DNA of 28,836 bases, from positions 5,589 through 34,424 of the forward strand of contig DBQG01000013.1 of assembly GCA_002305125.1 (NCBI GenBank), read 5' to 3'. Position 1 is the stretch's first letter, and each line of letters starts with the position of its first letter. The notes under the pieces were generated by a model. The model saw nothing but the letters and a program-made list of their open reading frames with translations. It searched no databases and was not told where the DNA came from. The translations under genes and the position numbers were made by a program. The stretch is from Patescibacteria group bacterium UBA1400. GTDB lineage: Bacteria > Patescibacteriota > Microgenomatia > UBA1400. Below, in pieces: positions 20,606 through 26,777 of this stretch.

Positions 20606-21763
20606 TTAAAATCTCAGCAGGGCAGCAATTTTATGTTTGGTTAACTTGTCTTCCCGGTTAATTAATATTATTTTACCACTTGACTCAATGATGCTTTTAA
20701 CCAGCCAGGGAACAATATTCCTGACTCTTTTTGCTCCTTTCTGTTTGGTTAAAAAAACAAAAGAACCGTTTATAAGCCAGCCTTTAATTTTAAGATCCGG
20801 CTCAACAAATAAGATACTAACCCTTTTTTCTCTAGTGGCTTCAACTATTTGAGCAGGATTGGTGACAAAGTTATCATAACTTTCCTGAGCTTTGGCAAAA
20901 AGGTCCTTTTTAGCCTCCTGCTGGAGTTTGTTTATTTCTTCCTTGGCTTGTTTTTTAACCTCAGCTTCTTTTTGGATGTTTTTGGGTAGTAAAACCACCT
21001 GACTATTGATAAGCAAAGCTGCTAATTTTTTTTGCCACTGATTGATAAAGGGAGCAAAACTTTGAGAATAAAAAACAAGAACATAGTCGGTTTTAAGTTT
21101 AAAATTTTTGTTAGTATTAATATGAGTTTCCACCTGGTTTAAAAACAATTGATCGGCGGCTTCTTTTTTCCTGGCAATATTTGCCTCTCCAGTACCATAA
21201 ATAGCGCTTTTTCCCTGTAAAGGAGCATGCTTTTCCAAATACTCATCCTCTTCCACTTTAAAAAAATCATTTTCAAGATTTGTCAGTTTCTTCCACTTGT
21301 CTTTGTTAAGGAGATAAAAGTCAGCATCTTTGTGTCCTAAGTTAATAATAAGGGCGGTAAAACCTTGACTGTTTATAAAGGCCAGCTGATCCAGGTCATA
21401 AGTTTTATCAATAAAAGATTCTTTTTTAAAGACATGGGGAAGACTGGTTAGGGTAATATGTTCTTCAGGTATAGTGCCGTTCTTTTTTAAAGGAAGTTTG
21501 GCAAATAATCCTAAGCCATTTTCCAACAGGGGAATTTGGTTTAGTTTATTATCAACAATTTTTTTAAGATCAATCTTAAGATGCCGGAGATGTTTAAGTC
21601 TTTTATCCTGGTTAAAGTGGTTTAAAATTAAAGACTTAAATCTTTGCTTGGCCTGTTTTTTGTTTTTATCTTCTAGGGGATAGTAGGCTGACAGAAAAAT
21701 AAAACCAGACTTTCCCCTTTCTTGTTTTAATAGTTTGGTAATAATTTTTCCAAACCTTTTCAC
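20606..21763 (-). CDS. baeRF-like (bacterial eRF1-related) protein
   Basis: A 385-residue soluble protein with the three-part layout of the bacterial archaeo-eukaryotic release factor (baeRF) group. An N-terminal region starts SGFIFLSAYYPLED. A central domain has LDQLAFINSQGFTALIINLGHKDADFYLL, the SH3-like strand pattern of Vms1/eRF1 relatives. A C-terminal Rossmann-like part ends VRNIVPWLVKSIIESSGKIILINREDKLTKHKIAALLRF, very like the family's typical ending. A helical charged insert (about residues 265-300) links them. Known relatives are predicted to act in ribosome rescue or nascent-chain release. Co-location with a hibernation factor supports this. I see no GGQ; family assignment is from pattern only. 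Confidence 0.6.
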   Translation of the reverse strand: MKRFGKIITKLLKQERGKSGFIFLSAYYPLEDKNKKQAKQRFKSLILNHFNQDKRLKHLRHLKIDLKKIVDNKLNQIPLLENGLGLFAKLPLKKNGTIPEEHITLTSLPHVFKKESFIDKTYDLDQLAFINSQGFTALIINLGHKDADFYLLNKDKWKKLTNLENDFFKVEEDEYLEKHAPLQGKSAIYGTGEANIARKKEAADQLFLNQVETHINTNKNFKLKTDYVLVFYSQSFAPFINQWQKKLAALLINSQVVLLPKNIQKEAEVKKQAKEEINKLQQEAKKDLFAKAQESYDNFVTNPAQIVEATREKRVSILFVEPDLKIKGWLINGSFVFLTKQKGAKRVRNIVPWLVKSIIESSGKIILINREDKLTKHKIAALLRF

Positions 21764-21791
21764 TAAGCCTCCTTTCTTACCTTAATATTAT

Positions 21792-21844
21792 AGGTTATCA
21801 AGCGGAAATTAAAAAAAGATAGGAAAACAGTAATAATCTCGTAA
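21792..21844 (-). promoter_or_regulatory. 11-bp tandem-repeat promoter module for the baeRF operon
   Basis: On the minus strand, units start at 21844 (TTACGAGATTA), 21833 (TTACTGTTTTC) and 21822 (CTATCTTTTTT). TAACCT begins 25 bp after the third unit (21797). A better TATAAT starts five bases later (21792-21787), so the exact -10 is ambiguous. The module is back to back with the one at 21855. Confidence 0.7.
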
Positions 21845-21854
21845 TAAAAGGCTG

Positions 21855-21907
21855 TTACCTTTTTATTACCTGTTTCTTAGAAAGCTATTATATAAGTTTT
21901 TTATAAT
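21855..21907 (+). promoter_or_regulatory. 11-bp tandem-repeat promoter module, leaderless
   Basis: Units start at 21855 (TTACCTTTTTA), 21866 (TTACCTGTTTC) and 21877 (TTAGAAAGCTA), with TTAT in phase at 21888. A perfect TATAAT lies at 21902-21907, 25 bp after the third unit. The ATG at 21914 follows six bases later, without a Shine-Dalgarno sequence. Confidence 0.8.
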
Positions 21908-21913
21908 AGTCTT

Positions 21914-22576
21914 ATGAAAACACAAAAGAAGTACCCTTTTTTATATAAAATTACTCCTTTAAAGATAAATAAAAGAAGGGGGATTTTAAAGGTAATGCTG
22001 CAAAATATGGGTAAAAAAGAGCTTACAAGTTTAAAGATAAAACTTAACTCACTTGATCCTTATCAACTGTTTATTAAAAATGGGAAAAAGACGATAAACA
22101 GTTTTAGTTTTAAGCAAAAGAAAAGGTTTTCTTTTCAAGTGTTGACAAAAAAAGGAAAGACATGGGTTTATCTAATAGTGGAGGCAAAAGAAAACAAAAA
22201 AGATTTTTTCTGGGAGTCTCCAAGAATAGAAATCAATTTAGGTAAACCTCCAGCTAAACTTAAAGGTCTGTTTGCCTTAACCAAACCTTATCCGCAAACA
22301 GGGAAAACAGTTTTTTTTGAGGCTTTGGTAAAAGGCCTTCAGGAAAGCCAAGATTTAAGTTTGGATTTTTGGGCTGAAGATCCGGAAGGAAACTATAAAG
22401 AGTTTGATTACTATTCAATTAAGGATATGGAGAAAGGAGATAAAAAAAGATATTTGGTTAAGCTTAAGCTTGAAAAGTCGGGTACTTATACCATTCATGC
22501 ATATCTTAATCAAAATAATAGGCGGATAGATCATGAGCTGGAAAAAGTTTTAGCAGAGGAGGATTATGGCAGGTAA
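21914..22576 (+). CDS. Unknown protein, probably two beta-sandwich domains
   Basis: A 220-residue, Lys-rich soluble protein without signal peptide or membrane segment. The first half (LKINKRRGILKVMLQNMGKKELTSLKIKLNSLDP...) reads like a CARDB/COG1361-type Ig-like domain (strand pattern with VxLxNxGxxxLxxLxIxL). The second half (PYPQTGKTVFFEALVKGL... GTYTIHAYLNQNNR) looks like another Ig-like fold. Function unknown. It starts leaderless directly after a repeat module and overlaps the next gene by 11 bases. Divergent from the baeRF operon with shared regulation. Confidence 0.65.
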   Translation: MKTQKKYPFLYKITPLKINKRRGILKVMLQNMGKKELTSLKIKLNSLDPYQLFIKNGKKTINSFSFKQKKRFSFQVLTKKGKTWVYLIVEAKENKKDFFWESPRIEINLGKPPAKLKGLFALTKPYPQTGKTVFFEALVKGLQESQDLSLDFWAEDPEGNYKEFDYYSIKDMEKGDKKRYLVKLKLEKSGTYTIHAYLNQNNRRIDHELEKVLAEEDYGR

Positions 22577-22883
22577 AAACAAAAAATCAGAACCGATAAT
22601 AATCGGTAAAAAAAATCAGGCAAAACAGTCTTCGGTTAAGGGTCAGGAGTCAGTTAGTGGTCATATGCCAACACCGGACAGTGATGATAATGTTTTGGAT
22701 AATGCCCACAGAGCAGGTCTTTATCCCGAGGCTGATGAGGAAACACCGGTAGAGCTTGATATTGCCAAGCAACTTGATAAGCCTGCCAGGAAAAGAAAGG
22801 GGATTACAGAAGAGGAAGAAATAAGCCAAGTTCCCACCAAAACACCAGTGACAAATAAAAAAGATAAACCTCTAAAAAAATAA
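22566..22883 (+). CDS. Small acidic/basic protein, unknown
   Basis: A 105-residue, low-complexity charged protein overlapping the previous gene by 11 bases. AGAGGA lies just before its ATG. The core VSGHMPTPDSDDNVLDNAHRAGLYP and the DEETPVEL stretch are the most ordered parts and faintly recall the DUF6335-type pattern (TPDxD near a Gly-rich turn); I do not rely on this. The C-terminal half is Lys-rich. No membrane segment. Function unknown; expression should follow the upstream gene. Confidence 0.6.
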   Translation: MAGKNKKSEPIIIGKKNQAKQSSVKGQESVSGHMPTPDSDDNVLDNAHRAGLYPEADEETPVELDIAKQLDKPARKRKGITEEEEISQVPTKTPVTNKKDKPLKK

Positions 22884-22986
22884 AATGAATTTCTATGGAT
22901 TTTTCCACATATATATTCTTGTTGTAAATCTTCATCTATGGGTTTTGAGTTCTCGATAGTATTAAGATTTAAACAATAATTTATTT

Positions 22987-23649
22987 TTACTCAACTACAA
23001 GACGATCTTCAATATCTGTTACTCCGGCCGTGTATTGAACCGCATCATAAGTAGCCCAATAAGCTGACCAGTTGGGAACTGTACCAGAGATAGTAACTTT
23101 ACCCTTTTCTACCCTAATATCAATGTTGTCCACATTAACTTTTAAACTTCTGTCAATGGCATTGACAATATCCTTAGCAATAGCCTCATCAACAAAGTCC
23201 TTGCCGGGCACAACAGTAAGTTTGTTGGTAACATTTAAAACACCATTAACATCGCTTGCCAGGCTTTCTACTCTTAGTTTTTTCCAGAATGTATCAACGC
23301 TGCCCTCAAGGGTAACAAAGCTATTATTAACTTTTACTTTAATATCCTCAGCATTAACTTGCTGATTCCAAAGAAGCACATTTTTAATATTGGCTTTTAT
23401 TTCTTCATCAGTGGGAAAAGTAAAGGTGTTAGGGTATTTTACCCTAAGCCTGTTATCAATGGCTTTAACTCCGGCAATTTCAGCAGTATCCTGTTGAGCT
23501 GCTTTTCTGGCTCCGTAAGTGGGAACAGTTCCTTCAAGAATAACAGTACCATTTTCAATATAAACTTCGATTTGGGAAGCATCAATTCTTGAGTCCCAAT
23601 ATAGCGCATCAACAAGGTTTTTTTTAATCTCTTCATTAGTTGTAGTCAT
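22987..23649 (-). CDS. Triple BON-domain protein (paralogue 2)
   Basis: A 220-residue protein of three BON domains at about residues 3-70, 77-147 and 152-220. Each has the helix, then V.V.NG.VTLEG.V, then a helix and a V..V.N.L.V ending. The ATG at 23649 is chosen over the GTG at 23655, which is part of AGGAGGTG. There is no signal peptide, so it is cytosolic or peripheral. BON domains bind membranes or phospholipids and occur in osmotic-stress proteins such as OsmY and Kbp (YgaU). It is clearly related to the protein encoded at 24636-25298. It has its own repeat module and a palindrome just upstream. Confidence 0.92.
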   Translation of the reverse strand: MTTTNEEIKKNLVDALYWDSRIDASQIEVYIENGTVILEGTVPTYGARKAAQQDTAEIAGVKAIDNRLRVKYPNTFTFPTDEEIKANIKNVLLWNQQVNAEDIKVKVNNSFVTLEGSVDTFWKKLRVESLASDVNGVLNVTNKLTVVPGKDFVDEAIAKDIVNAIDRSLKVNVDNIDIRVEKGKVTISGTVPNWSAYWATYDAVQYTAGVTDIEDRLVVE

Positions 23650-23660
23650 TTTCACCTCCT

Positions 23661-23679
23661 TATTCTTAAATTAAGAATA
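23661..23679 (-). promoter_or_regulatory. Palindrome at the BON-2 start region
   Basis: TATTCTTAA (23661-23669) and TTAAGAATA (23671-23679) form a perfect 9-bp inverted repeat about one base centre. It overlaps the -10-like TATTCT (23679-23674 on the minus strand) and ends just before the Shine-Dalgarno sequence. A repressor operator is plausible. Confidence 0.5.
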
Positions 23680-23726
23680 GCTTTAACTTTTAGTAAGTTG
23701 GCAAGAAACCAGTAAGAGTTTGGTAA
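23674..23726 (-). promoter_or_regulatory. 11-bp tandem-repeat promoter module for BON-2
   Basis: On the minus strand, units start at 23726 (TTACCAAACTC), 23715 (TTACTGGTTTC) and 23704 (TTGCCAACTTA). TATTCT begins at 23679, 25 bp after the third unit. Confidence 0.75.
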
Positions 23727-23729
23727 TAA

Positions 23730-24173
23730 TTACAAAGGTCGTGAGTAGATACCGATAAGTTCAGCCTCAGCCAGTTTATGCTGTTTTATCTGTTTCATTA
23801 ACCCTTGTTTGCTAGTTTGAGGAGGCAGATCTAATAGTTTGTCAAGAGCATAGAGTTTAAAAAAGTAACGATGGGAACCTGAGGGCGGACAAGGTCCGCC
23901 CCAGCCTGTCCGGTTAAAATCGGTTATGCCTTCAACAGCTTCGGTCGGGGAATGGTTTTCTTTAATCTCTTTGATATCAGGAGGAATATTCCACAAAGTC
24001 CAATGAACCCAAATCTTGCTGGGAGCATCTGGATCATCAACTACCAAGGCCAGACTTTTAGCTTCTCGGGGAACTTGGGAAAACTTCAAAGGCGGGTTAA
24101 TGTCCTGACCGTCACAAGTATATTTTGAGGGAATGGTTTGGTTATGTTTAAAAGCACGGCTGGTAATCTTCAT
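23730..24173 (-). CDS. PEBP-family protein (YbhB/YbcL type)
   Basis: A 147-residue cytosolic protein with the YbhB/YbcL layout: IPSKYTCDGQDINPPLKF, SLALVVDDPDAPSKIWVHWTLWNIPP (the conserved DPDAP and HW ligand-site residues) and GPCPPSGSHRYFFKLYALD, also part of the pocket. The family binds phosphate-bearing or hydrophobic ligands; its bacterial role is not settled. It is the last gene of the BON-1, DUF2267, PEBP operon, 21 bases after the previous stop. Confidence 0.93.
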   Translation of the reverse strand: MKITSRAFKHNQTIPSKYTCDGQDINPPLKFSQVPREAKSLALVVDDPDAPSKIWVHWTLWNIPPDIKEIKENHSPTEAVEGITDFNRTGWGGPCPPSGSHRYFFKLYALDKLLDLPPQTSKQGLMKQIKQHKLAEAELIGIYSRPL

Positions 24174-24194
24174 TGTTTTCAGGACCCTTTTTAG

Positions 24195-24623
24195 TTAGAT
24201 TTCTATTAACGCGGCTATATCATCAGGTAAAGTACTTTTTAGATTAGCTACTTCTCCAGGAGAAACGGCACCTAAAATAACTGTAAGAACTGTTTTAACC
24301 AACTCTTCCAAATCTTCTTCCAGCGAGTAGACAAACCTTGTTCTTATTCTTTGCAAGAACTCCTCTTTATTCATTTTAACAGGTACGTTTTGCGGATCCC
24401 AGCCTTCATAGTAGAAACCCCGAACCAGCATAGGAAGTTGGGCACCCAAATGAACGGCTTGGGTTAAGGGCAGCCTGTCTCTTAAAGCATGGAGAGTATT
24501 TAGAAGGGCGGCATAAGACTGGTTGCGCCTGTTTTGCCAGTTGTATTTTTCTTCAATCTTTGCCAACAGTTGATTGGTCTGGCCAATAGTTGTATCAAAG
24601 GTTTCAAAACCGGTATTAGACAT
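24195..24623 (-). CDS. DUF2267-family protein
   Basis: A 142-residue helical protein with the DUF2267 pattern. It has an N-terminal FDTTIGQTNQLLAKIEEKYNW, then SYAALLNTLHALRDRLPLTQAVHLGAQLPMLVRGFYYEGWDP, FLQRIRTRF, and VLTVILGAVSPGEVANLKSTLPDDIAALI. Many members occur near stress or BON proteins, and their function is unknown. The gene is 12 bases downstream of BON-1, within one operon. Confidence 0.85.
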   Translation of the reverse strand: MSNTGFETFDTTIGQTNQLLAKIEEKYNWQNRRNQSYAALLNTLHALRDRLPLTQAVHLGAQLPMLVRGFYYEGWDPQNVPVKMNKEEFLQRIRTRFVYSLEEDLEELVKTVLTVILGAVSPGEVANLKSTLPDDIAALIEI

Positions 24624-24635
24624 TTTTCTCCTTTT

Positions 24636-25298
24636 TTAAGGATAATTTATACGTAGATTGTCTTTAATATCAATAACACCACCAGTGTATTGAATGGCAT
24701 TGTACACAGTTTGCCAGTCAGCCCAGGTAGAAACAGCTCCGGAAACCGTAACTTTTCCATTGACTACTTTAAGATCAATTTTTTCAGTATTCAGCCCTGA
24801 GTTTTGTTTTAGTTTATTCATAATAATTTCACCAATAACTTCATCCGTAATTTTTTCCGTCGGAACAACCACCAGTTCGTTTTTAATATCAATAACTCCT
24901 GTGGTAGCTTTAACCTGGTTTTCAACAGCAGCCTTTTCCCAAAAAGAGGCAACGTTGCCCGCTAGGGTGACATTGCCGGCGGCAACCTCAACTTTGATAT
25001 TAGACTGATCAACATCACTGTTATAAACCAAAGCCTGATTAATATAGGCTTTGATATCTTCATCAGTTGGAGTGGTAAAGGTAGCGGGGTATTCAACTGC
25101 CAGTTGATTATTGACAGCCTTAACTTTAGTTAAAGACCAGGCGGTTTGTTCAGCCGCAGTTTTGGCAGAAAAAGTCGGAACCGCACCTTTTAAAGTAACC
25201 ACAGCATCATTAACATCAACATCTATTTTAGCGGGATTGATTCTGTTATCCCAGGCAAACTGATCCATAATTTTTCGCTTTATAGTTTTATCACTCAT
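24636..25298 (-). CDS. Triple BON-domain protein (paralogue 1)
   Basis: A 220-residue protein with three BON domains at about residues 3-70, 76-146 and 152-219, matching the 22987-23649 product domain by domain. Shared features are the FTTPTDEDIKA-like link between domains 1 and 2, the SFWEK motif in domain 2 and the VVP link before domain 3. No signal peptide is seen. It probably binds membranes or small ligands under osmotic or envelope stress (family knowledge). It leads an operon with DUF2267 and PEBP genes under a repeat module of its own. Confidence 0.92.
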   Translation of the reverse strand: MSDKTIKRKIMDQFAWDNRINPAKIDVDVNDAVVTLKGAVPTFSAKTAAEQTAWSLTKVKAVNNQLAVEYPATFTTPTDEDIKAYINQALVYNSDVDQSNIKVEVAAGNVTLAGNVASFWEKAAVENQVKATTGVIDIKNELVVVPTEKITDEVIGEIIMNKLKQNSGLNTEKIDLKVVNGKVTVSGAVSTWADWQTVYNAIQYTGGVIDIKDNLRINYP

Positions 25299-25331
25299 TT
25301 TTTTCCTCTTTCTGTTTTAATTAATTATTTA

Positions 25332-25384
25332 ACTTTAATAAATAAATTTAAAAAGAAGATAAGAAGACAGTAAGAATTTGGTAA
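25332..25384 (-). promoter_or_regulatory. 11-bp tandem-repeat promoter module for the BON-1 operon
   Basis: On the minus strand, units start at 25384 (TTACCAAATTC), 25373 (TTACTGTCTTC) and 25362 (TTATCTTCTTT). TAAAGT begins at 25337, 25 bp after the third unit. The second unit is identical to the 1061 unit of the VOC promoter. The array lies in the gap shared with the divergent LigD-like gene. Confidence 0.8.
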
Positions 25385-25400
25385 TAAGACTCCTTCTTGT

Positions 25401-25406
25401 TACAAT
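25401..25406 (+). promoter_or_regulatory. -10-like element for the LigD-PE gene
   Basis: TACAAT stands 15 bases before the ATG at 25422, with AAGGA (25411-25415) between them as a possible short Shine-Dalgarno sequence. Confidence 0.4.
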
Positions 25407-25421
25407 TGAAAAGGATGAAAA

Positions 25422-25955
25422 ATGAATGCAAGTAAAAACACCCACAATAAAACAAAAGACTTAGGGAAAAGACAGGATGAGGGTGGATTTTTAACAGCAT
25501 ATAAACAGAAAAGAGATTTTAAGCAAACTCCAGAACCCCAGGCAAAAATAAAGCCAAAAAATGGAACCAAGGTTTTTGTGGTTCAAAAACACTGGGCCAG
25601 AAATCTTCACTATGATTTTAGACTGCAGATAAAAGGAGTGTTAAAATCCTGGGCCGTACCTAAGGGGCCGTCATTAAAGGAAAACGAGAAAAGACTAGCG
25701 GTATTAACAGAAGATCATCCCCTGGATTACGCTAAGTTTTCAGGCGTTATTCCCCAAGGACAGTATGGAGCCGGAAAAGTAATCATCTGGGATAAGGGAA
25801 GTTTTGAAAACGTTAAGACTAATAGTTTAGATGAGTCGTTTAAGCAAGGAAGGCTGGAAGTAAAACTAAGAGGCAGAAAACTTAGCGGAGTATATGTCCT
25901 GATAAGATTAAAGCAAAGCAAGAACTGGCTTTTGTTTAAAACCAAAAAAGGCTAG
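25422..25955 (+). CDS. Stand-alone LigD-type 3'-phosphoesterase
   Basis: A 177-residue protein that is only the 3'-phosphoesterase (PE) module of DNA ligase D, after a basic N-terminal tail of about 45 residues. All active-site residues known from the Pseudomonas LigD PE domain have counterparts in KHWARNLHYDFRLQ (His57, His63, Asp65, Arg67) and EDHPLDYAKFSG (His99, Tyr103). The GQYGAGKVIIWDKG stretch and the final LLFK are also typical. The enzyme trims 3'-phosphate and 3'-ribonucleoside ends to leave 3'-OH. No ligase, polymerase or Ku gene is nearby. Stand-alone PE proteins are known in bacteria and archaea. Confidence 0.93.
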   Translation: MNASKNTHNKTKDLGKRQDEGGFLTAYKQKRDFKQTPEPQAKIKPKNGTKVFVVQKHWARNLHYDFRLQIKGVLKSWAVPKGPSLKENEKRLAVLTEDHPLDYAKFSGVIPQGQYGAGKVIIWDKGSFENVKTNSLDESFKQGRLEVKLRGRKLSGVYVLIRLKQSKNWLLFKTKKG

Positions 25956-26027
25956 TTTTGGAAATAAATGGTGGTATAATGAGTAAATAAATAAAGATGA
26001 GCTCTATCTTTATGTAAAATTGTAAGG

Positions 26028-26033
26028 TATAAT
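26028..26033 (+). promoter_or_regulatory. Leaderless -10 for the response regulator
   Basis: A perfect TATAAT ends five bases before the ATG at 26039. Another TATAAT is at 25975-25980. No TTAC repeat array is found before this gene. Confidence 0.5.
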
Positions 26034-26038
26034 TGACT

Positions 26039-26707
26039 ATGGCAAGAGTATTATTGGTTGAAAGAGACGAGCGACTTCAGAAACTAATCAAAAAACTTCT
26101 TTTGGAAAATGGCTATGAAGTGAGGGTTACCGGCAACGGCGTTGATGCCCTAGAAATTTTAGACACCCAAGCCATTGACCTTGTTTTGCTTGCCAAAGAC
26201 ATAGTTGATCTTAAAAGAGAAAGTTTATGTTGGGAAATAAGATCTAATTATCCTGAAGTTTCCATTATTCTTTTTGTTAATCAGGAAGATTTTGAAGAAG
26301 TAAGAAGACTGTTTAGAGCAGGAGCTGATGACTTTATTGTTTTACCTTTGGACATGGAAGAACTGCTGGTTAGAATCAGAAGCAGGCTTACTAAGCCCCG
26401 GTCGACCGAAACTTATCTTCAGGTAAGTGAACTGAAGATGGATCTCAAAAAGTTAAAGGTCAGCAGAAACGGTAAACTTTTAAACCTTACTCCCAGAGAG
26501 TTTAAACTGCTTAAGTTTTTAATGCGGAATAAAGGCAGGGTTTTAACAAGAGAGATCATTCTTGACAGGGTCTGGTCTTATGATGAGAGTGTTAATAGTC
26601 GGGCAATTGACGTTTATGTGGGTTATCTGAGGCGGAAAGTAGATTCAGGTTACAAGAAAAAACTAATCAGAACAGTGCGCGGTTTCGGCTATATGATCAA
26701 AGATTAA
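26039..26707 (+). CDS. Atypical OmpR/PhoB-family response regulator, receiver degenerate
   Basis: A 222-residue protein from the ATG at 26039 (a TTG at 26033 is within the -10). Residues 1-118 keep the receiver fold (VLLVERDERLQ, GYEVRVTGNGVDALEIL, DLVLLAKD, GADDFIVLPLDMEELLVRIR). The phosphorylation residues are lost: the acidic pair is Glu8-Arg9, the phospho-Asp position is Ala52, the Thr/Ser is Val80 and the Lys is Leu102. Residues about 128-222 form an intact winged-helix domain (LTPREFKLLKFLMRNKGRVLTREIILDRVWSYD, RAIDVYVGYLRRKVD, IRTVRGFGYMI). It should bind DNA without phosphorylation, as ChxR and HP1043/HsrA do. No histidine kinase is adjacent. It is the prime candidate to bind the 11-bp repeat arrays (inference). 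Confidence 0.9.
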   Translation: MARVLLVERDERLQKLIKKLLLENGYEVRVTGNGVDALEILDTQAIDLVLLAKDIVDLKRESLCWEIRSNYPEVSIILFVNQEDFEEVRRLFRAGADDFIVLPLDMEELLVRIRSRLTKPRSTETYLQVSELKMDLKKLKVSRNGKLLNLTPREFKLLKFLMRNKGRVLTREIILDRVWSYDESVNSRAIDVYVGYLRRKVDSGYKKKLIRTVRGFGYMIKD

Positions 26708-26718
26708 CAAAATTCTTC

Positions 26719-26771
26719 TTACCAATTTCTTACATTTTTACTACCTTGTTGTTATAAATAAACAGTAATTT
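26719..26771 (+). promoter_or_regulatory. 11-bp tandem-repeat promoter module for rpsD, leaderless
   Basis: Units start at 26719 (TTACCAATTTC), 26730 (TTACATTTTTA) and 26741 (CTACCTTGTTG), with TTAT in phase at 26752. TAATTT (26766-26771) begins 25 bp after the third unit, and the ATG follows six bases later without a Shine-Dalgarno sequence. Confidence 0.7.
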
Positions 26772-26777
26772 ATTAGT

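Noticed and set aside
25422..25955. A bacterial end-joining locus.
   Set aside because: Only the phosphoesterase module is present; there is no ligase, polymerase or Ku in the window.
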